This document shows, one piece after another, positions 53,804 to 64,000 of a stretch of 64,000 bases of DNA. The first letter of the stretch is position 1; each line of letters starts with the position of its first letter. The translations under genes and the position numbers were made by a program. This DNA comes from Nigrospora sphaerica (Eukaryota; Ascomycota; Sordariomycetes; Amphisphaeriales; Apiosporaceae): assembly GCA_018287875.1 (NCBI GenBank), contig JAGVVL010000022.1, forward strand, positions 3,720,001 through 3,784,000, read 5' to 3'. The notes under the pieces were generated by a model that was not told the origin of the DNA, searched no databases, and saw only the letters and a program-made list of their open reading frames with translations.

Positions 53804-55762
53804 TTGACCATGCTTTGCTGCCTCTTGCTGCTTCTGGTTTCTTCCGTCGTCAGCGGCAATGGCGCCGCCCCTCCTAGTCCGGTCCGCGGAACACTGGTCC
53901 GCCTCACGGATCGTACATGGACGGCGTCCACAGCCACTGCCAAGTCGGATCTCGAGTTCGACTTCGCCGATGGCCTAGTCTTCCTACTCGGCGGGGCCGA
54001 CGGCGAGTATATCCTGCCCAGCAATGCTTCGCACGTTCCCATCGAAGGAGGTTTCGGTCGAGCGTGGTGGCTGCCCAGTACCTCGAATTCCAGCGATCCG
54101 GCCTGGGAAGTAACCGCCGCCGCACCCATGTCCGCCAGATTTATCAACGGAGGCTGGCGCATCCGCATCCAAGCCGCCTACGTCTCCTTCACTCAGCACG
54201 AGTCCCGCCCACGTGCCGACGCCCATGGGGACGGCTACTCGCTGGACATTACGGATGGAGACGCCCTCGCGGATGCCCTCGCAGCCTTCTACTGGGGCAC
54301 GATGCTGCCGTCTGTGGTGGAGAAGACTACAGCAGCAGATTACCCTGTCAGCGAGGGCTACGTCGTCAGCACCCTCGCCGACAAGTACCAGGGCACCTAT
54401 CCGGATGTCGACCACGAATTCCAGATCAAGGGTCGGGTAGCCATGGGGAGCTCCCTGGACTTGGCCGTAGTGCGGCGCATGATAGAGCTTCAGCTTCGCC
54501 TCGCACGCGAGGACCCGTGTCAGCTCTGGCGGGCGCCGTGCTCGCTGCAACCCGACGGCACGCGAGAATACCACATTCGACGCAACAGCGAGGACGCAAA
54601 GACGAACGCCAACATGTTCCTCGTTACGGGTAATGTCGAGCTGGTGGAGAACGCCTGGTGGTACTTCGTACGTACCAAGGACGCCGGATGGCTGCAGGCC
54701 CGCATCGAAAACATTGAAAGCGTCCTGGAACAGGTTGAATCACATATTGACTCACTCGGGCGCCTCTGGTCGGATGTGTATTACGAGGATCAGGTAATGA
54801 AGGACGGCCGGGAAACACTTTCCTCCGCTCTCGCCTCGCATTCTTTCGATCTTTTGGCCCGGCTCGAGACGCAACTGGGCCGCAACGACACCGCCCGCCG
54901 ATACGAACTGGTGGCGCAGCTGCTTCGGAACACGTTGGCTGAGCCCCTGCCAGTGGGATACTGGGACGAGGCCCATCAAAGGTTTGTGGACTGGGTCGAT
55001 CGGTCAGGTCTGATCCATGACCATATTCACCTACTTGCGAATATATTGCCCGTCATGTTCCAAGCAACAACACCTGGCCAGTCGCAGAGTGTGATGGCAT
55101 TGCTCGAGAAGGAACTTGACGAGTTCCAGCGATTTCCCACCTTCTTAGCCGCCCGCATTGCAGACTACACGCACAGTGAAATAGGTGATGGTGGTCCCTA
55201 CGACCTCTGTGCTGCGGGACGGTATTGGTATTGGGACGCTGCCTTCTGGTCCTGGCGACGTCAGGGTGGCATGTTGCTTGACCAGCTCAACAAGGTTGCC
55301 TCAATGGGTGCATCTGAGGACTACATCATGGGAGAGCGATACGACATGGACCATGTTTACTATGTGGACGGAAGCCCCTGGCACGGAGCAGCCCATTACT
55401 ACGAGTACCCCTGTGTCTACGCCTGGGTATTGATCGCCGAGTATCTCGGTGTCCGTCCCACTCTCGCTGCGGATGTCCGAGTGGCCCCGATGCTGATCGA
55501 CGCCGGCACCGTGACGTTAAACCAATCGGCATACCGGCTGCGGTACGAGTACCAGAAAAGCCATTTCACCCTTCACAATCTAGGGAGCGACGCTCGCAGG
55601 TTCGAGTTCGACCTTGGCGCGCTTTATCCCGGCGCCGAGTTGTCCATCAGGCTCAGCAAGGCCGACGAAGAGCTGCCCTTTGACGGTTCGCCCGTCGTGC
55701 TTGCACCCGGCGCGAGTGTACGTCTGCGGCCAAATTGGGGTGGCAGCGAGGAGCTGAGGTGA
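53804..55762 (+). CDS. Secreted six-hairpin glycosidase-like protein
   Basis: Single exon, 652 residues, starting with a clear signal peptide (CCLLLLLVSSVVSG; ATG at 53804, or 53810 two codons on). An N-terminal beta-rich part (about 25-175) is followed by a helical toroid-like region: ENAWWYFVRTKDAGWL, LWSDVYYEDQVMKDGRETL, HSFDLLARLETQLGRNDTA, ARRYELVAQLLRNTL, WYWDAAFWSWRRQGGMLLDQL, then HYYEYPCVYAWVLIAEYLG. A small beta C-terminal domain ends the protein. This layout resembles alpha/alpha six-barrel glycosidases. Acidic residues in YYEDQ and around YDMDHVYYVDG are catalytic candidates. I cannot assign a family number or substrate. Several N-glycosylation sequons fit secretion. Confidence 0.78.
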   Translation: MTMLCCLLLLLVSSVVSGNGAAPPSPVRGTLVRLTDRTWTASTATAKSDLEFDFADGLVFLLGGADGEYILPSNASHVPIEGGFGRAWWLPSTSNSSDPAWEVTAAAPMSARFINGGWRIRIQAAYVSFTQHESRPRADAHGDGYSLDITDGDALADALAAFYWGTMLPSVVEKTTAADYPVSEGYVVSTLADKYQGTYPDVDHEFQIKGRVAMGSSLDLAVVRRMIELQLRLAREDPCQLWRAPCSLQPDGTREYHIRRNSEDAKTNANMFLVTGNVELVENAWWYFVRTKDAGWLQARIENIESVLEQVESHIDSLGRLWSDVYYEDQVMKDGRETLSSALASHSFDLLARLETQLGRNDTARRYELVAQLLRNTLAEPLPVGYWDEAHQRFVDWVDRSGLIHDHIHLLANILPVMFQATTPGQSQSVMALLEKELDEFQRFPTFLAARIADYTHSEIGDGGPYDLCAAGRYWYWDAAFWSWRRQGGMLLDQLNKVASMGASEDYIMGERYDMDHVYYVDGSPWHGAAHYYEYPCVYAWVLIAEYLGVRPTLAADVRVAPMLIDAGTVTLNQSAYRLRYEYQKSHFTLHNLGSDARRFEFDLGALYPGAELSIRLSKADEELPFDGSPVVLAPGASVRLRPNWGGSEELR

Positions 55763-58039
55763 GCTTGAGGCCGCCTGCATGCGGCTTGCGGAGCCCAGCT
55801 TATCATTATATCGCAACAACGAGTCTTGGCCTTGTAAAGGGGCTCATCATCCGAGGTGGTGGCTTCGTTGCATCCTCCACTTGCTTCGGCCAGCTCCTAG
55901 CAATCCGGCGAGCATGGTGGCAAGTTCAAGTGCCTGTCCGGCAGTGAAATATCAGCTCGTGGCAGCTGTCGCCGCCATCCAACGAGCATTTCTCCCAAGC
56001 GTCTCCAGATATTGACCCGGTCTGTCTTTGGCAGCGCTTATGCGCCTCGATTTCTCCGGTCTCTCTCTGGAAGCGCTTATTCGCCTCGAAATGCTGGGCC
56101 AACCGATCAGATGGGCTGCCGCGGGCCTCCCAGCGTCAGAGGGTCCTGGGGAATGGCCGGATTTCGGTCTTATCGTATGCTGTGCCACTTTCATATTTGG
56201 AATCTTACGCTTACATCCCATGCTCTGTACTTTGCTGTGGGCTGCCTCGGGAAGTAACCTCAAGCGGTGCTGGCTTGTGTCGAGACAGGCTACTGCTGAC
56301 GGACCAGCACGCCGCGTTCCTCCCGGCTTATGTCATTCTATTTGACCATTCTGCACCCATATACCGACGCGAGGAACTGTATGACCGGCTTTTGTTCGTT
56401 GTCCCGATTCGTCTATCTTGGATTGAGTCGACGCGCGGGAAGGTGAAGAAGATTCCGGGCAGTCATTAACATGCACAGTATCTAGAGCCGGGTGCCTCGA
56501 GGCGGCCGAATCCAGCGGATTTCGCCAAGAAATACATCAATACAGCTCTTGGAAAGGGGCACGCACGAAATTGCGTCACCACTCTCGGGCGGACTGTTGC
56601 GCCGCCGGGAGGCGGGGAGTAAAGAATATTCCGATTTGTACTCCGTAGTGGTGGAAAAGGGGACCCCTCGTGGTGTGGCGCGCGGCAACCGCTTAGGCGG
56701 GGACGGAGGCGCTCCACTTTCAGGGCGCTGTGGGGGGTTAGAGAAAATGCCTTGCCAGGATGCCTTGCTCGCAGTGAGAGAGTAAGCCGGGCATGCCAGG
56801 CAGATAGATACCCGTTCAACCGGTTGCCTGGAATTCGAAATCCCTTGTTCGTCGATTTCCGGACCCCACTCGACCATGTCAGCTGCGAGGGCGGCGCCAT
56901 CTCGCAGCTTTCCACGTAGCCGGTGCTGCTCGAGCGCCAAGTCTAGGCCGCCTCAGCCGCTCCAACGGGCAGAAAGGGGTCAAGTTTAGGGATTTGGTCG
57001 AGAACTGCAGCTCGGTGCACGCCCGCGAGCTGCGTGAATCTGTGTCTGTGTGTGCAGAGACTGCGGGTAGAGCCCACAGGTTGGAACCCAGCAACTCGTC
57101 TGGTCGCGGTGTCTATGCCGTATGCTCGATCGTCCAGGCGAAGCGAGACACGTTGTCCGCCTACCAACGAATCAAAAGAAAGGAAGGCTGTCAGCGCTAC
57201 TCAAGCCCCCATACCTCTGGCCTCCTACGCACGCCACCACGACATCTCTCACCGTTATGCTCGGGAGGTCTGAGAGCATGTCCCCGGCTCGGGTGCGAAG
57301 CGCCTCGGAAAGCAACCGCGTCACACCCACAAAGTTCGAAAGACACCGTAGAATACACGGCGTCATGAGAGGCCTGGGCAACGGCTATGGCCGAAAGAAA
57401 CCCTGGGTGTGGCTTTGCTCTGCATATCCTCTTTGGGGACAAGCAAGGGGAGCTAATGCACTTCATGGCTGACAGGGCTGAGAGGAACGCTCCAACGGCG
57501 CGTGTCACCGACTTCCACAGAAGCCCTTTCATTGGATAATAACCAGCCGGGTCGCTTGAGCCGTTGCGAGTGGCGGGCTAGCCGATAGCAGGTTATGTGC
57601 TGACGTCCTTTCGAGCTGCTGGCAGCACGCAGCGTCTATGGCCCCTCGCACTTCAAAACAATCTCATGGAGGCATTCTTGATACCATCACACGTTCAGAT
57701 TGCCTCGGCACTCGTCCTGGCCGTGCCAAGCAGCGTGCCTCTGGGGAATGACCAAAGAATCGAGGCTGAGCCACCAGGTCCCCCGGTGCTCTCGGTCGTG
57801 GCCTCCGATCCCGTCCTTCACCATCCGACTATGAACTCATCATACAGGGGCCCGGACTGAGAGATACAAAATCGGCCGGGCGCCTTGCCACCACGCGAAC
57901 CAGCACGATGGCCCCAAGTACCTACAGATCTTCACGCTGCGTCTTGGCCGAGCTAATACCCTACTGTACATCACCTCTCGGGCATTTCGAAGTAAGCAAG
58001 GGGCTAGCGCAAGATTGCTATACCAACCCACCCAGGGCA
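55763..58039. other. Promoter region of the Zn2Cys6 regulator and 3' flank
   Basis: About 2.3 kb. Contains a small direct repeat (56017-56094). Minus-strand frames at 56466-56940 overlap each other and show no domain. The regulator frame is open back to 57908, but the upstream ATG there lies in unlikely sequence. Confidence 0.45.
56017..56094. repeat. Imperfect direct repeat, two 39-nt units
   Basis: Units begin CCGGTCTGTCTTTGGCAGCG and CCGGTCTCTCTCTGGAAGCG and continue with CTTATGCGCCTCGA / CTTATTCGCCTCGA. The 39-nt period is a multiple of three, and the minus-strand reading repeats SRRISA, although no gene is called there. Confidence 0.75.
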
Positions 58040-60000
58040 ATGGCGACAGAGCCGCACGAGCAACCGTGCCACCAGCTCCCAGTCGCCACCTCGCCAACAA
58101 CAATGGGTGACCGCCTTGCGTTACCCGTCTACGACGGTCACTCAAGGAGCCGCAGCGGGAGCGAACGAAGCGTGCGCAGTGACTCGTCTCCGGAAAGGTC
58201 CCAGACAAGCAATCGATCGAGCACACGAAGCGACAGAGCCTCGAAAGAGAAACGGAAGCGCGCGAGTAGGCCAAAAGTAAAGACTGGGTAGGACGGCGCC
58301 CATCCGATACCTAATATCCGCTTCACTGACCGTCAGTCCGCAGTTGTATCAATTGCAAAAGAAGACACGTCAAATGCGACGAGGGGAAACCCAACTGCAG
58401 CAGATGTGAGAGTTTAGGCCTCGACTGCGAGGGATACGCGCCGCCAAAGACCCCGAAGCCTACATCGCGGATGGATCGGATGCTATTACCCAGGCCGAAA
58501 CCCGCCGCCGCGGCCTCGAGACCGTCGGCGCGGCGGCATCAGTCGGCCGGCGCTCGCGTTCCCTTGCCAGTGCAGCCCTGGCCGGGCTTTGACGCCAGCA
58601 GCGACGATTGTTGGTATTTCAGCTTGTTTAGGGTACAAGTGGTCCAAGATCTATCCTTTGATCATCGGCACAACTTCTGGGGCCAGTTTTCGCTCCGGGA
58701 CAACATGACGGCGCTGTCTATACGGCACTCGGTCTTGAGCATAGGTGCTTACGCCCGAGCGCTGCTGGAACTCAAGAGCGAATATCCCTGGCTCCAGTCG
58801 GCAGACCGGCCATGGTGGCCGAAACATATCGTGAACCGCCATCACCAGGCCGCTCTCGATCATCATTCTAAGGCGTTGTCCTATCTTCGCCAGGACATCG
58901 CGACCAACAACGTGGACAGCCAGACCACAATGGCGGCAAATCTTCTGTTTATTGTGTTCGAGAACATGCAGGGCAACTACCACTCGGCTGGCAACCTGGT
59001 CAGGTCGGGCATCAAGTACCTGAATCAGCTCGACCGCGACACTACTAACACGTTCAAGTGGAAGACATATGATGAAGGCCCCTACCAGCCGGGGGCGATT
59101 GGCGAGATGGCCCATCTCTTCTCGCAACATTCGGTGGCTTCCGTCAACATGCCGTTTCCACACTGTAAGAACGCATACCATCTTCTTCTGGACGATTCCA
59201 ATTCGTCTGCTTCATCATTCGACGACATGGAAAATTTCCCACTCGAATTTCCCGCCGGCGCCGTTGTACCACATAGTTTCGAACAGGCCCTCGCCATTTG
59301 GGACGGCATAATACACTCGCTGGCTCGATTTTCCACGTATTCGTTGTGGATCAATTTGAATCCGAACTATGCTCCCAACATGGACGTGATGAAGGGACAT
59401 CAGGCGCGTTTTATAGCCCGGTTGTTCGAATTCGGCGCTGGGCTGGCGTTCCTCACGGCAGAGAGGACAGGCGACGTGGAGGCGCGTGGGCTGGCCTATC
59501 TCGGAATCCACCATCTCGTCGCCACCGTCATGGTTTCGGCGTGCCTGGACCGAACGGAAGAGATCTACGACGAGTTCCAACCCGAGTTCGAGGAAATAAT
59601 CAGCCGGGCCAAGGCCTACCTCGGCCTTTCGGGTGTTAGCAACCGGACGGGCTTCGCCAACGAGGTCGGCGTGCTGCCCCTGATCGCCTTCGTGGCGGCG
59701 AAATGCCGCGCGTACCCCACGCGGCTCGAAGCCGTCGAGCTGCTCCGCGCCCACCCCTGGCGGGAGGGCCCCTGGGACGGCGTTAGCCTCGCCCGCGCCA
59801 TGCGGGAGCTCATGCGCCTTGAGGGCCAAAGCGCCGACGACGGCGGGACCGGCAACATGCCCCCGCCCGAGTCCCGGTTCACGTGGACGAACATGTTTTG
59901 GGATTTTGAGAACCACCTGATGACGGCCGAGTACACCAAAGTCGTGGCCAAGCAGGGTGGCGAGTTGGAAAAGAAGACGGTCATCATGAGTCCGGAGTAA
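58040..60000 (+). CDS. Zn2Cys6 fungal transcription factor
   Basis: Exons 58040-58287 and 58344-60000 give 634 residues. The intron (56 nt) sits just before the first cysteine. The zinc cluster follows CX2CX6CX6CX2CX6C at residues 84-111 (CINCKRRHVKC...CSRCESLGLDC), the binuclear cluster of Gal4-type regulators. A Ser/Arg-rich, basic N-terminus (about 30-80) precedes it and may add DNA binding or nuclear import. The remaining 500 residues are the helical 'fungal-specific' regulatory region, with FRVQVVQDLSFDH and a repeated LL/helical pattern as in the family that carries a C-terminal DUF3468-type domain. The protein should bind CGG-type sites in the nucleus. Targets are unknown; neighbours include a secreted glycosidase-like gene. 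Confidence 0.93.
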
Positions 60001-61188
60001 GGCACCCGGGGGGGGAGGGGAAGGGCATACACGGGTATAGAACGGCGTGCTCGACGAGGTTCGTCTCTGGAGCGGGTTATAGCAACGGCGCATAGGGTCA
60101 CGCATATACCCCCCGGGGGGGGGGCATAGCCTTTGGAGCCGGGTTAGTGTGTTACTGCTTTATCAACGAACCCCGGTCACCGGGCCGGGGGCTGAACTGG
60201 CCTCGTCCCACACCTGCCGTCCACGCGATTAGCACCGCCGGAAGGCTCCAGCGCCTACGTCGCGACGCAGGGACCCCGGCGAGACGGCGACGTACCGGCC
60301 GCTGTCCACGTGCCGGCCGGGGTCGGCGCCCCGTCGACCGGCCCTCGGCTTCTCCCTCCCCGGCCGGCAACGACGGGGACCCGCCGTAGCCGCGGACGTG
60401 CCCCGCCGCCGTCCGGACGCCGTTGGACTCTCCGGTCCCAGGGGCGGCCCCCGCGGCGTCGCCGGCGGGGTCCGGGCTTTGGCGCGCGGCGCCCCGTCAA
60501 GCCGCCCCCCGATCCTCGTCGACCCTCTTCGTGTCCCGTGCTCGCCCCCGCGGCCTTCTACTACGGGAAATCCGTAGCCCCGGGCCCCCCGTGCCGGCCC
60601 CCCCGGGGACTTTCCCCTCGCCGTCGCCGAAAATCGTCGCCCCGTCACTTTCGCCCGCGGCGGCACCAAAGACCCCGCACCGCCGCCGTGCCCCAGGCCC
60701 CATCGACCGAGCATGTCTTGGCGCCTTGCTATGTCGTGGGCCTATTTTTATCTTTCCTTTCTTCCTCGCCCCCTCCCCCTTCTCTTCCGGTCGCCGACCC
60801 CCCCTCCCTCCCTTTTCGGTACGCACCTATAAGCTCGGCCTTTGGTTTCGGACCAGAACTCGCTGTCATGTACAGTTCGGAACTCCTAGCGGAACATGTA
60901 CTGATAGCAAGGACCTGACAGAAATCGCGTCCCATTCGCGCCATCTTCTCGAGCCCGTCTAGGTCCAAGACATGAAACCCCGGTTGGCTTCACGGATGAG
61001 GACGTCGCGTTAGGTTAACAACGCGCAAACATTATATTTGTGGAACTATGTACAATTTCGGTGGTGACGGAACAACAAATCGCGATTGATGTTACAAAAC
61101 CTTACCCAGTAGACCTGTTACTAAGTACCCTTTCTCTCCTGAGCATTACCTCCGCCTTACCACATTACCCACTTCGCACCGTGGCTGT
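60001..61188. other. Intergenic with a very GC-rich block
   Basis: 3' flanks of the regulator and the FAS1 gene. From about 60170 to 60700 the sequence is extremely GC- and CpG-rich, then pyrimidine-rich to 60830. Frames on both strands are open here only because of composition. A G10 run sits at about 60115-60124. Confidence 0.45.
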
Positions 61189-62504
61189 CTACAGATTCAT
61201 CATGAGGGCGGCACCGCCGAAGAGCGCCGCCGCACCGACTGCACCCGTCTTCATCGGCATGGCTGGGTTTGACGTGGACGACTCAGAAGCCCCCGAACCG
61301 TTGTTATCCGAACCGCCATTGTTGCCATTACCGCCGTTGCCGCTTCCCGCGTTCCCAGGAACGTCGGTAGCAGCCGGGAAGGTGCTGGAGGGTGCTGGAA
61401 TGTCGCTCGTGAAAGGTACCTGACCATCAGCCGCCGAAGTAGCACCGCTGAAGGCTGGCGCGGGCGCCTGGGTAGCCGAAGTGTCGGGGGCCTCGGTGGC
61501 ATTGGCAGGATTCAACACCTGGTTGATGACATGGATGACACCGTCGCTAACGAGAAGGTCGGGGACCGTGACTCTGGCGGCGTTGACGTACACTTCGTCG
61601 TCTTCAACGGTAATCTTCAATTCTGTACCATCCACGGCCCGGACTGACTCGCCGTTGCGGAGCATGGTACTGTAGAGCACCGAGTTGTTGACGACGTGGT
61701 AACCCAGGACGGTGGCGAGGTTGGCCGGGTCCAGGCCGCTCACCAAATTGCTGATGGCACTGAATGCTTCGTTGTTGGGGGCGAAAATAGTCACGTTGCT
61801 GAAGCCGGCAAGGGTCGTCTCCAAGTTGGCGTTGCGAATGGCGCCGGCTGCAGCTGTCAGGTTCGCATCGACCAGGCCATCGGTGAAGTTTCGTGGAATC
61901 GTCAATACACGGTTGATGATGTGGATGGCGCCACTGTTGAAGTTGATATTCTACATTCCACGTTAGCTATACCTCTGGCCCGTGACTGTCAAAACATACC
62001 GATGTGACGACAGAGGCGTTCGACTTCTCGTAACTTATGAACGTGAGATTGTTGTCATCCCGCCGAGCTTGAAGCCTCTGGCCATCCGCAAGTTGGGTGT
62101 ATGACTCGTTGGTCAAGTACGTCGGGATGAACCTGTCTTTGTCGTTGAAGTCGCCTGTGCGATAGGTCCCATTGAGGGTGTGGTAAAACAATAAGGCCTT
62201 CAAGTAGCCTTCATCGCTCAAGAGTGCTGAAGTAACGTTGTCGGCAAGCAGAGCGTTTATAGCATCGTTGTCGGGAGCGAGGAAGGTAATGTTGGTTGCG
62301 TTGCCCAAGTCGTTGGCAAGGCTGGGGTGGGTTGCCAAGATGCCTTCATCATACGGATGAGCGAGTACCGAGGACAGTAGCAAGGAGCGGACACATACCA
62401 TTCAAAACAGACAGAGTCTCATTCTGTGAATTTAGAACCTGGGTCAGATTCTGGGCGGCGACGAGGCTGGCCAACGCCAGAGGAATAGTTCGCCTGAACT
62501 GCAT
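61189..62504 (-). CDS. GPI-anchored protein with two fasciclin (FAS1) domains
   Basis: Exons 62504-62399, 62343-62000 and 61950-61189 give 403 residues. A signal peptide (TIPLALASLVAAQ) opens the protein. Two FAS1 domains follow at about 22-160 and 165-290. Each has the core pattern: NITFLAPDNDAINALL with ALLFYHTLNGTY, and NVTIFAPNNEAFSAI with VLGYHVVNNSVLYSTM, and a closing GVIHVINQVL / GAIHIINRVL. A Ser/Thr/Gly/Asn-rich linker (about 300-380) leads to a hydrophobic end (GAVGAAALFGGAALMMNL), the usual GPI-addition signal. Such proteins sit at the plasma membrane or cell wall and mediate adhesion or wall interactions. Many N-glycosylation sequons are present. The first intron is 55 nt and the second 49 nt. 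Confidence 0.92.
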
Positions 62505-64000
62505 GTCGAGATACCGCCTTGTATAGACCTGTCCGTCTTATTTCGGGCCAATCAAGTTATACAATAGCAGTTTTGGGGGGGATGGTGAAAGACAGAGGTT
62601 CAATTACTCTCTCCCTGCTCGTCGGTGCTACTGGACCTTTATATCGATGAAGGAACGCCAGTACCAGGAGAGCAGATACCATCGAACCTAACTCTGAATC
62701 TGGTTGGGATTGTCCATTTGGAAGCTCTTTGGCGCGAGTTCACGATGTGTACCAAGCCCCGATGACGCCAGCATCGTGTGGGTGGGCAGGCCCTGCTAGC
62801 TCACGTGGTGTCCAAACGTCAAGGCTCCTTCGCCCTCATGCCAAAGTCAAACGAGAGGCAATGATTCGGCGCTCGAGAACGGGAATCCGTCATACCCAGG
62901 ATCGGAGATGTGACCAACGCCATGGAAGATAGCGTCGCGGCCATAGGGTTTAGTAGGCATTTGTTCCTCCCAAGTTAGCGATGGCCGGCGTCGTGTTCCT
63001 GCTTCTTCCACGGTTCAGTTCAGTCGGTAAGCACAGTCAGGACCTCCCAGCCGCTCGAGAGCGCGCTGACATACCAGCGTAGTCTTTTGCTAGCCCCGTG
63101 CTCCTTCTGTCTCCACGCCACCAACTCCTCCGATCAGGAGGAGGAAACGCGTGGTGGAGAAACGGGATCCGACAGCAGGCATCACGGCCTCTGGGATCGG
63201 GGCGTAGGGTTGGCAGCGGCACGCTAGAATCGATGTCGTCAGCTATGTCGAGCGCATGGGCTAAGTGAAGCTACTCAAGCCTTTTACGTGATGCGCTCGC
63301 CCGGTGAGGGGGGAAAGAGTTTTCAGGCGTGGCCCGTGGCGTTGATCCCAGAGCCTGGTTGCGAATCGAAGGCCGACTTGGCCACCACCTTCCCCAAGTA
63401 CGCACACAGGCAGGAAGGGACGGCAAGCGCGTTCCCGTTACGACGCCTGATCGCAAACACCGGTGGAGCTTATTCGGCATCGGCTTTGCCGTCCACTCGC
63501 AGGAAAATGTGCCGGTGCGTGAAGAAGCCGTCTCTTCCTGTGGCGATCGAAAAGGGCGTCGTAGACCGTCGTCCGTGGCTCCATTGCGAGGCCCCGCGTG
63601 ACCGAGAACACGCCGAGGGAACCCTGTCCTGCCGGCCTCGCATGCCTCTGGCCATGGCTTACATGGCACTCAGTCCCTCTGGGCATCATGGCGAAAAGGC
63701 GGGAAATCACGGTCCCGGGGATTCGGCCTGCCTCAGGGAAATGGCACTAACAGTACGACGCATGTTTACCCCGAAAACTAAAACAGCTACCGCCGGCATT
63801 CAAGAACCGATGTGGTCCTATTCTTAGATTCAACCGGCCGAGCTAGCGACCCCGCGGGGGGCAACATGCTTCTACTCCGTCATCAGCTGCTTCTTTAATA
63901 TGAGAAGTGTTGGAGACAGTCAACGACTGTCCAAGGGGCAGGATGCGACACGGGTAGATCGGATCATCCACTCGACCGTTGGCAGCGGGCCAAGGGAACG
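62505..64000. other. Right end of window, no gene seen
   Basis: FAS1 gene promoter at the left. Frames at 63288-63827 (plus) and 63271-63669 (minus) lie opposite each other and neither shows a family motif. The region may hold part of a gene continuing to the right. Confidence 0.4.

Noticed and set aside
57908..58039. N-terminal extension of the Zn2Cys6 regulator from an upstream ATG
   Set aside because: The frame is open, but the ATG at 58040 begins sequence with coding character; the upstream part resembles leader sequence.
63271..63827. Overlapping frames on both strands at the right edge
   Set aside because: Each is open over 130-180 codons, but neither shows motifs, and they exclude each other.

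Overview
The window reads as nuclear DNA of a filamentous ascomycete. Genes are spread over both strands, each with its own promoter. Introns are short (mostly 50-75 nt) with GT...AG ends and CTAAC/CTGAC-type branch sites. Coding regions are GC-rich with C/G-ending codons. The gene set (LTV1, TAF6, CYM1, SDH3, a Zn2Cys6 regulator, MFS and OPT transporters, secreted glycosidases, a GPI-anchored FAS1 protein) is typical of Pezizomycotina. Sordariomycetes is my best guess from general character only. I see no operons, CRISPR arrays, intact transposons, rRNA genes or convincing intact tRNA genes.

Left part (1-26 kb), mainly housekeeping and mitochondrial genes. In order: the 3' end of LTV1 (40S ribosome assembly); a taxilin coiled-coil protein; CYM1/PreP mitochondrial peptidase; a secreted TIM-barrel-like glycosidase with its signal peptide on a separate small exon; TAF6 of TFIID; SDH3 of respiratory complex II; a 3.7-kb stretch with only decayed coding-like sequence; MsrA; a mitochondrial Bax-inhibitor-1/GHITM-type membrane protein; a SAM methyltransferase; and NPT1 nicotinate phosphoribosyltransferase. 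Spliced models were rebuilt by hand and close in frame, with one weak donor in the methyltransferase.

Middle part (26-48 kb). A 7-kb stretch with no supportable gene, ending in a pyrimidine-rich 2-kb leader, precedes a large fusion protein: two cyclic-nucleotide-binding domains, an F-box and cysteine-type leucine-rich repeats. It looks like a ligand-responsive SCF ubiquitin-ligase receptor. Next come a zinc-free quinone-reductase-like dehydrogenase, an OPT oligopeptide transporter, an AT-rich block with a decayed tRNA-like piece, a small protein rich in CxxC motifs, a small four-exon protein whose first intron does not resolve cleanly, an FAD monooxygenase and a BTB (T1-type) protein.

Right part (48-64 kb), extracellular and nutrient-facing. 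An MFS sugar transporter, a secreted six-hairpin glycosidase-like protein, a Zn2Cys6 transcription factor and a GPI-anchored two-FAS1 cell-surface protein lie in succession, separated by long promoters. This could be a small carbohydrate-utilisation neighbourhood, but co-regulation is inference. A strikingly GC-rich block follows the regulator.

I did not find a clearly new system. The best leads are the cNMP-binding/F-box/LRR fusion, the two secreted glycosidase-like proteins without a family I can name, the tiny cysteine-rich gene and the possible utilisation cluster.
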